Source: Streptomyces camelliae
GTDB lineage: Bacteria; Actinomycetota; Actinomycetes; Streptomycetales; Streptomycetaceae
Direction of reading: 5' to 3'
Assembly (NCBI RefSeq): GCF_027625935.1
Contig: NZ_CP115300.1
Coordinates: 496,001 to 560,000 of the forward strand
DNA: 64,000 nucleotides
The notes under the pieces are model-generated. The model had not been told where the DNA came from. It saw only the letters and a program-made list of their open reading frames with translations, and made no database searches. Positions within the stretch are counted from its first letter, which is position 1. Each line of letters begins with the position of its first letter. Positions 60,277 through 64,000 of this stretch are shown one piece after another. The position numbers and the translations under genes were made by a program.

Positions 60277-62229
60277 ATGCCCCGCACACGCTCCGTCCCG
60301 CCCGCCCCCGCCGCTGCCGTGGGTCCGGTCCGACTCGGTCCGGGCGCCCGTGCCGCGCTGCGTCCCGCCGCCGCCGGCATCGACGCGGGCTTCTGGCACG
60401 CCCGGCGCGAGGTCAACGCCCGTACCTCCATCCCGCAGGGCCCCGGCCTGCTGGAGTCCGCGGGCAATCTGCACAACCTGCGGCTCGCGGCCGGCACCGC
60501 CGAGGGCGAGTTCCAGGGGGCGTACCCCTTCGTCGACACGGACGTCTACAAGTGGCTGGAGGCCGCGGCCTGGCAGCTCGCCCAGGAGGCCGACGAGGAG
60601 CTGGAAGCGCACGTCGACCGCATCACCCGGCTCGTCGCCGCCGCCCAGCAGCCCGACGGATACCTCAACACCTGGTTCCAGCTGGTCAAGGGGGGCGAGC
60701 GGTACCAGGACCTGCGCTGGGGGCACGAGCTGTACTGCGCGGGGCACCTCATCCAGGCCGCCGTCGCGCACCACCGCGCCACCGGCCGCACCGAACTCCT
60801 GGACGTGGCCGTGCGGTTCGCCGACCACATCGACTCCGTCTTCGGACCGGCCGGCAGCGGCAAACCCCTCGACGGCATCGACGGCCACCCCGAGATCGAG
60901 ACCGCGCTCGCCGAGCTGTACCGGGAGACCGGCGAGCGGCGCTATCTCGACCTGGCCGCCTACTTCGTGGACCGCCACGGCCACGGCCTGCTCGGCGGCG
61001 ACGCCTACTGCCAGGACCGCGTCCCGCTCAGGGAGGCGACGAACGTGGAGGGCCACGCCGTACGCCAGTTGTATCTGCTGGCCGCTGCCGCCGACCTCGC
61101 CACCGAGGCCGGGGACGATGAACTGCGCACCGCCGCCGAGCGGTTGTGGCAGGCCATGACCACCACCAAGACCCATGTCACCGGCGGGCTCGGCGCCCAC
61201 CACGACAAGGAGGACTTCGGCGACCCGTACGAACTGCCCAACGAGCGCGCCTACTGCGAGACCTGCGCCGCCATCGCCTCCGTCCAGTGGAGCTGGCGCA
61301 TGGCCCTGCTCACCGGCGAGGCCCGCTACAGCGACCTGATCGAACGCACCCTGTACAACGGCTTCCTGGCCGGAGTGTCGCTGGACGGCGAGCGCTGGCT
61401 GTACGTCAACCCGCTCCAGGTCCGCGACGGCCACACCGACCCCGGCGGCGACCAGTCCGCCCGCCGCACCCGCTGGTTCCGCTGCGCCTGTTGCCCGCCC
61501 AACGTGATGCGGCTGCTGGCCTCGCTGGAGCACTACCTGGCCAGCACCGACGACGGCGGCCTCCAGATCCACCAGTACGTCACCGGCCGCTACCGCGGGG
61601 ACGGCATCACCGTCGGCTGCGCGACCGAGTACCCCTGGAACGGCACGATCGCCCTCACCGTCGAGGAGACCCCGGACGAGGGCCCCTGGACGCTGTCCCT
61701 GCGCATCCCGCAGTGGTGCCGTGACGTACGCGTGCGGTGCGGCGAGGAGTCGTACGACGGTCCGGTGACCGATGGCTGGCTGCGGCTGGAGCGGACCTGG
61801 GCCGTCGGTGACCGGGTGGTCCTGGAGCTCGGGCTGGAGCCCCGCCTCACCGCGGCGGACCCCCGGGTGGACGCCGTACGCGGCTGCGTGGCCATCGAAC
61901 GCGGCCCGCTCGTGTACTGCCTGGAGCAGGCCGACCACCCCGGTGGCGGCCTGGACGACATCGTCGTGGACACCACGGGACCCCTCGGCGTGAAGCACCG
62001 CCCGGACCTGCTCGGCGGTGTCACCACGGTCGTGGCCGCGGGCCGCAGGCAGCGGATCCGGGACGCGGGCTGGTGGCCGTACACCCCGTACCTCCCGCAG
62101 GGCACGTCCCCCGCAGACCCCACACCGGGTTCGCCCGACAGCGAGCCCGTCGAGTTGACCGCCATCCCCTACTACGCCTGGGCCAACCGCGAAGACGGCA
62201 GCATGCGCGTCTGGCTGCCCACCTCCTGA
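60277..62229 (+). CDS. GH127 beta-L-arabinofuranosidase (DUF1680 family)
   Basis: 650 aa, no signal peptide, so it acts inside the cell. The alpha/alpha barrel holds the Zn-cysteine site: YCETCAAIASVQWSW (E328, C330) and RCACCPPNVMRLLASL (C405, C406), with spacing equal to the characterised Bifidobacterium enzyme, in which one Cys of the second pair is the nucleophile. NVEGHAVRQLYLLAAAADL and GLGAHHDKEDFGDPYELPNE are also typical. It removes beta-L-arabinofuranose from plant hydroxyproline-rich glycoprotein or similar oligosaccharides. ATG 60277 follows CGGAGAG. It is first in an operon with a sugar ABC importer. Confidence 0.94.
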   Translation: MPRTRSVPPAPAAAVGPVRLGPGARAALRPAAAGIDAGFWHARREVNARTSIPQGPGLLESAGNLHNLRLAAGTAEGEFQGAYPFVDTDVYKWLEAAAWQLAQEADEELEAHVDRITRLVAAAQQPDGYLNTWFQLVKGGERYQDLRWGHELYCAGHLIQAAVAHHRATGRTELLDVAVRFADHIDSVFGPAGSGKPLDGIDGHPEIETALAELYRETGERRYLDLAAYFVDRHGHGLLGGDAYCQDRVPLREATNVEGHAVRQLYLLAAAADLATEAGDDELRTAAERLWQAMTTTKTHVTGGLGAHHDKEDFGDPYELPNERAYCETCAAIASVQWSWRMALLTGEARYSDLIERTLYNGFLAGVSLDGERWLYVNPLQVRDGHTDPGGDQSARRTRWFRCACCPPNVMRLLASLEHYLASTDDGGLQIHQYVTGRYRGDGITVGCATEYPWNGTIALTVEETPDEGPWTLSLRIPQWCRDVRVRCGEESYDGPVTDGWLRLERTWAVGDRVVLELGLEPRLTAADPRVDAVRGCVAIERGPLVYCLEQADHPGGGLDDIVVDTTGPLGVKHRPDLLGGVTTVVAAGRRQRIRDAGWWPYTPYLPQGTSPADPTPGSPDSEPVELTAIPYYAWANREDGSMRVWLPTS

Positions 62230-62263
62230 CTCCTCCCTCCTGACGAACATCGAGGTCAGCCCC

Positions 62264-63508
62264 GTGATACCCACCCGCCGCACCCTCCTCGCCGCGCTCA
62301 CCGCCGTCGGCGCGCTCGCCTCCCTGACCGCCTGCGGTGGCGGCTCCGGCTCCTCGGGCGCCGGCCACGCCTCCTCGGGGACGTACACCTTCTGGGACCC
62401 GTATCCGCAGTTCGACGCCTCCTCGCCGTGGGGCAAGCTCGTCTCCGACTGCGGGACGAAGGCCGGGGTGAAGGTCAAGCGCACCGCGTACGACACCACC
62501 GACCTCGGCAACAAGGCCCTGCTGGCCGCCCAGCAGGGCAACGCGCCGGACGTGATGCTGGTCGACAACCCGGTCGTCTCGACGCTGGTGGAGGCGGGGA
62601 TCCTCACCAAGACCAGCGATCTCGGCCTCGACACGAAGTCGATCCAGAAGAACATCATCGGCGCCGGCACCATCGACGGCTCCGCGTACGGCGTGCCCAT
62701 CGGCGCCAACACGCTCGCCCTCTACTACAACAAGAAGGTCCTGTCCGCAGCGGGCGTCGACCCGGCCTCGATCAAGGACTGGGCCTCCCTCACCGTCGCG
62801 CTGAAGAAGGTCAAGGCGGCCGGGAAGAAGGGCATCACCTTCTCCGCGATCAACACCGAGGAGGGCAGCTTCCAGTTCCTGCCCTGGTTCTGGGGCGCGG
62901 GCGGCGACCTCACCAAGCTGAATTCCGCGCAGGGTGTGGCCGCGCTGTCGCTGTGGAAGCAGTGGGTGGACGCGGGGTACGCGCCCAAGGACGTCCTGCA
63001 GAACACGCAGACGACCAGCTGGCAGGAGTTCGCCACCGGCACCTACGCGTTCGGTGAGAACGGCACCTGGCAGCTCGGCAACGCGGACAAGGCGGGCTTC
63101 GACTACGGGATCATCAACGTCCCGGCGCAGAACGGGGGTTCGGCGCCCGTGCCGACCGGCGGCGAGTTCGTCACCGTCCCCGTGCAGAAGGACACCGCAC
63201 GCTACGACGTCAGCAAGAAGATCGTCGAGTGTCTGACCAGTGACGCCAGTCTGCTGCCGACGGACACCACGCTGATGTACGTGGCGCCGACGGCCGCGGT
63301 GCAGGCCACGCAGGTGAAGCAGAACCCGAAGCTGAAGCCGTGGGTGGACGCGGTGGCCGCGGCGCGCGGCCGCACCAGCGGCGGGCTGGGCACCAAGTAC
63401 CCGACCATCTCCCAGCCGATGTGGACCGCGGTCCAGTCGGCGCTCTCCGGGGGCAAGAGCCCGCAGGCGGCCCTGGACACCGCCCAGGCGAGCGCAGGGA
63501 AGAACTGA
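62264..63508 (+). CDS. Sugar ABC transporter substrate-binding lipoprotein
   Basis: 414 aa from GTG 62264. The lipobox LTAC (Cys about 24) gives an external lipoprotein. The cluster-B fold has APDVMLVDNPVVSTLVEAGI, GVPIGANTLALYYNKKVLSA, LPWFWGAGGDLTKLNSAQGV and a Gly/Trp-rich ending (TISQPMWTAVQSALSGG). This is the family that binds oligosaccharides for MalFG-type importers. It follows GH127 after 34 bp and precedes the permease after 9 bp, so it probably captures arabino-oligosaccharides for uptake and internal cleavage. Confidence 0.93.
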   Translation: MIPTRRTLLAALTAVGALASLTACGGGSGSSGAGHASSGTYTFWDPYPQFDASSPWGKLVSDCGTKAGVKVKRTAYDTTDLGNKALLAAQQGNAPDVMLVDNPVVSTLVEAGILTKTSDLGLDTKSIQKNIIGAGTIDGSAYGVPIGANTLALYYNKKVLSAAGVDPASIKDWASLTVALKKVKAAGKKGITFSAINTEEGSFQFLPWFWGAGGDLTKLNSAQGVAALSLWKQWVDAGYAPKDVLQNTQTTSWQEFATGTYAFGENGTWQLGNADKAGFDYGIINVPAQNGGSAPVPTGGEFVTVPVQKDTARYDVSKKIVECLTSDASLLPTDTTLMYVAPTAAVQATQVKQNPKLKPWVDAVAAARGRTSGGLGTKYPTISQPMWTAVQSALSGGKSPQAALDTAQASAGKN

Positions 63509-63517
63509 GGCCGGACC

Positions 63518-64000
63518 ATGACCCTCGCCCGTGTCGACCGGCCGCGCCGGCGGACACCGGCGGTGGCGGAGGTGAGCGGGTCCGGCCGGCCGGCGGCGCA
63601 GCGCAGGCTGCGGCGCCGGAGCCGGCTCACCGCGCTCGCCTTCGTCGCCCCGCTGATCGCCTACCTCGCCGCCTTCTACCTTTATCCCCTCTACCGCAAC
63701 CTCGATCTGAGCCTGCGCGACTACACCGTCCGCTCCTTCGTGGCCGGCGACGCGCCCTTCTCCGGCTGGGACAACTTCCAGAAGGTCCTCGACGACCCGA
63801 CCTTCGGTCCGGCGCTGCGCCACACGATGGTCTTCACCTTCGTGTCCATCGCCTTCCAGTACGTCATCGGTCTCGCCCTCGCGGTCTTCTTCAACCGGCA
63901 CTTCCGGCTCTCGGCGGTGCTGCGGGCCCTGTTCCTCATCCCGTGGCTGCTGCCGCTGATCGTGTCGGCGTCCACCTGGTCGTGGATGTTCAACAGCGAG
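63518..64000 (+). CDS. Sugar ABC transporter permease, MalF-like (partial)
   Basis: The first 161 residues of a permease cut by the window edge. After a basic cytoplasmic lead (about 1-35) come helix 1 (LTALAFVAPLIAYLAAFYLY, with the PLYRNLDLSLRDYT continuation) and further helices (TMVFTFVSIAFQYVIGLALA, ALFLIPWLLPLIVSASTWSW). The pattern matches the MalF/UgpA class of carbohydrate importers. A MalG partner would be expected just beyond the window. Third gene of the GH127 operon. Confidence 0.92.
   Translation, partial: MTLARVDRPRRRTPAVAEVSGSGRPAAQRRLRRRSRLTALAFVAPLIAYLAAFYLYPLYRNLDLSLRDYTVRSFVAGDAPFSGWDNFQKVLDDPTFGPALRHTMVFTFVSIAFQYVIGLALAVFFNRHFRLSAVLRALFLIPWLLPLIVSASTWSWMFNSE

Noticed and set aside
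60250..62712. An 820-codon minus-strand frame opposite GH127
   Set aside because: Antisense shadow of GH127 and the binding-protein start; Val/Gly/Arg-rich with no motif, while the plus strand has clear catalytic residues.
1..64000. CRISPR array, prophage or complete insertion sequence
   Set aside because: No regularly spaced repeats, integrase, structural phage genes or transposase with terminal inverted repeats could be seen on either strand.

Overview
This is high-GC actinobacterial DNA, almost certainly from a Streptomyces chromosome. The coding regions have strong third-position GC bias and many GTG starts. The families present (patatin/DUF3376, DUF1152, ECF42 sigma factor with a DGPF partner, mycothiol-type DinB/MDMPI proteins, GH92 with a ricin-type lectin, GH127 with an ABC importer) are typical of that genus. 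No rRNA, intact tRNA, CRISPR, phage or complete insertion sequence is visible. Gene order is accessory in style: short operons, many regulators, many secreted proteins and an unusual number of broken genes, as expected of a chromosome arm.

Layout. 0-5 kb: a patatin-like lipase, a wrecked MFS gene, a small unknown gene and a LysR regulator. 5-17 kb: a decay zone (an unknown family, GNAT, periplasmic binding protein, anti-sigma-type ATPase, AraC and HEAT remnants) around intact MOSC, lipoprotein, cytochrome P450, HxlR and DUF1152 genes. 17-23 kb: an ABC exporter operon (ATPase and two permeases, one with a large lectin-like outer domain) divergent from a histidine kinase/response regulator pair, then an APH-fold kinase. 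24-31 kb: a sialidase-like pseudogene, a penicillin-binding-type serine hydrolase, an epoxide hydrolase, a helicase pseudogene, an alpha/beta hydrolase, and TetR and AraC regulators. 31-41 kb: a DsbA/MBL/SnoaL operon, an APH kinase, a tRNA-like scar, a membrane protein, pirin, an ECF42-DGPF pair, a polysaccharide deacetylase and an MDMPI protein. 41-43.4 kb: three adjacent remnants (GAF, FAD monooxygenase, YceI).

43-54 kb: a DUF318-type permease divergent from a secreted M14 carboxypeptidase; a MarR/DHA2-MFS drug-efflux pair; a translationally coupled secreted pair, PI-specific phospholipase C and GH92 alpha-mannosidase; a nitroreductase; and mixed nitroreductase/GH28 debris. 54-59 kb: a FadR-type regulator divergent from a CoA-transferase, a 42-codon ORF, a crotonase and an MFS carrier, which look like an uptake and CoA-dependent catabolic unit for a carboxylic acid. 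59-64 kb: a LacI regulator divergent from a GH127 beta-L-arabinofuranosidase, a sugar-binding lipoprotein and a permease cut by the window edge, which form an arabino-oligosaccharide utilisation locus with three candidate operator sites.

The most interesting items are the coupled PI-PLC/GH92 pair (possible removal of mannose-bearing inositol lipid anchors), the lectin-like domain inside an ABC permease, the duplicated start region that created a small coupled ORF, the operator-like repeats at the P450, FadR and GH127 promoters, and the roughly fifteen pseudogenes.
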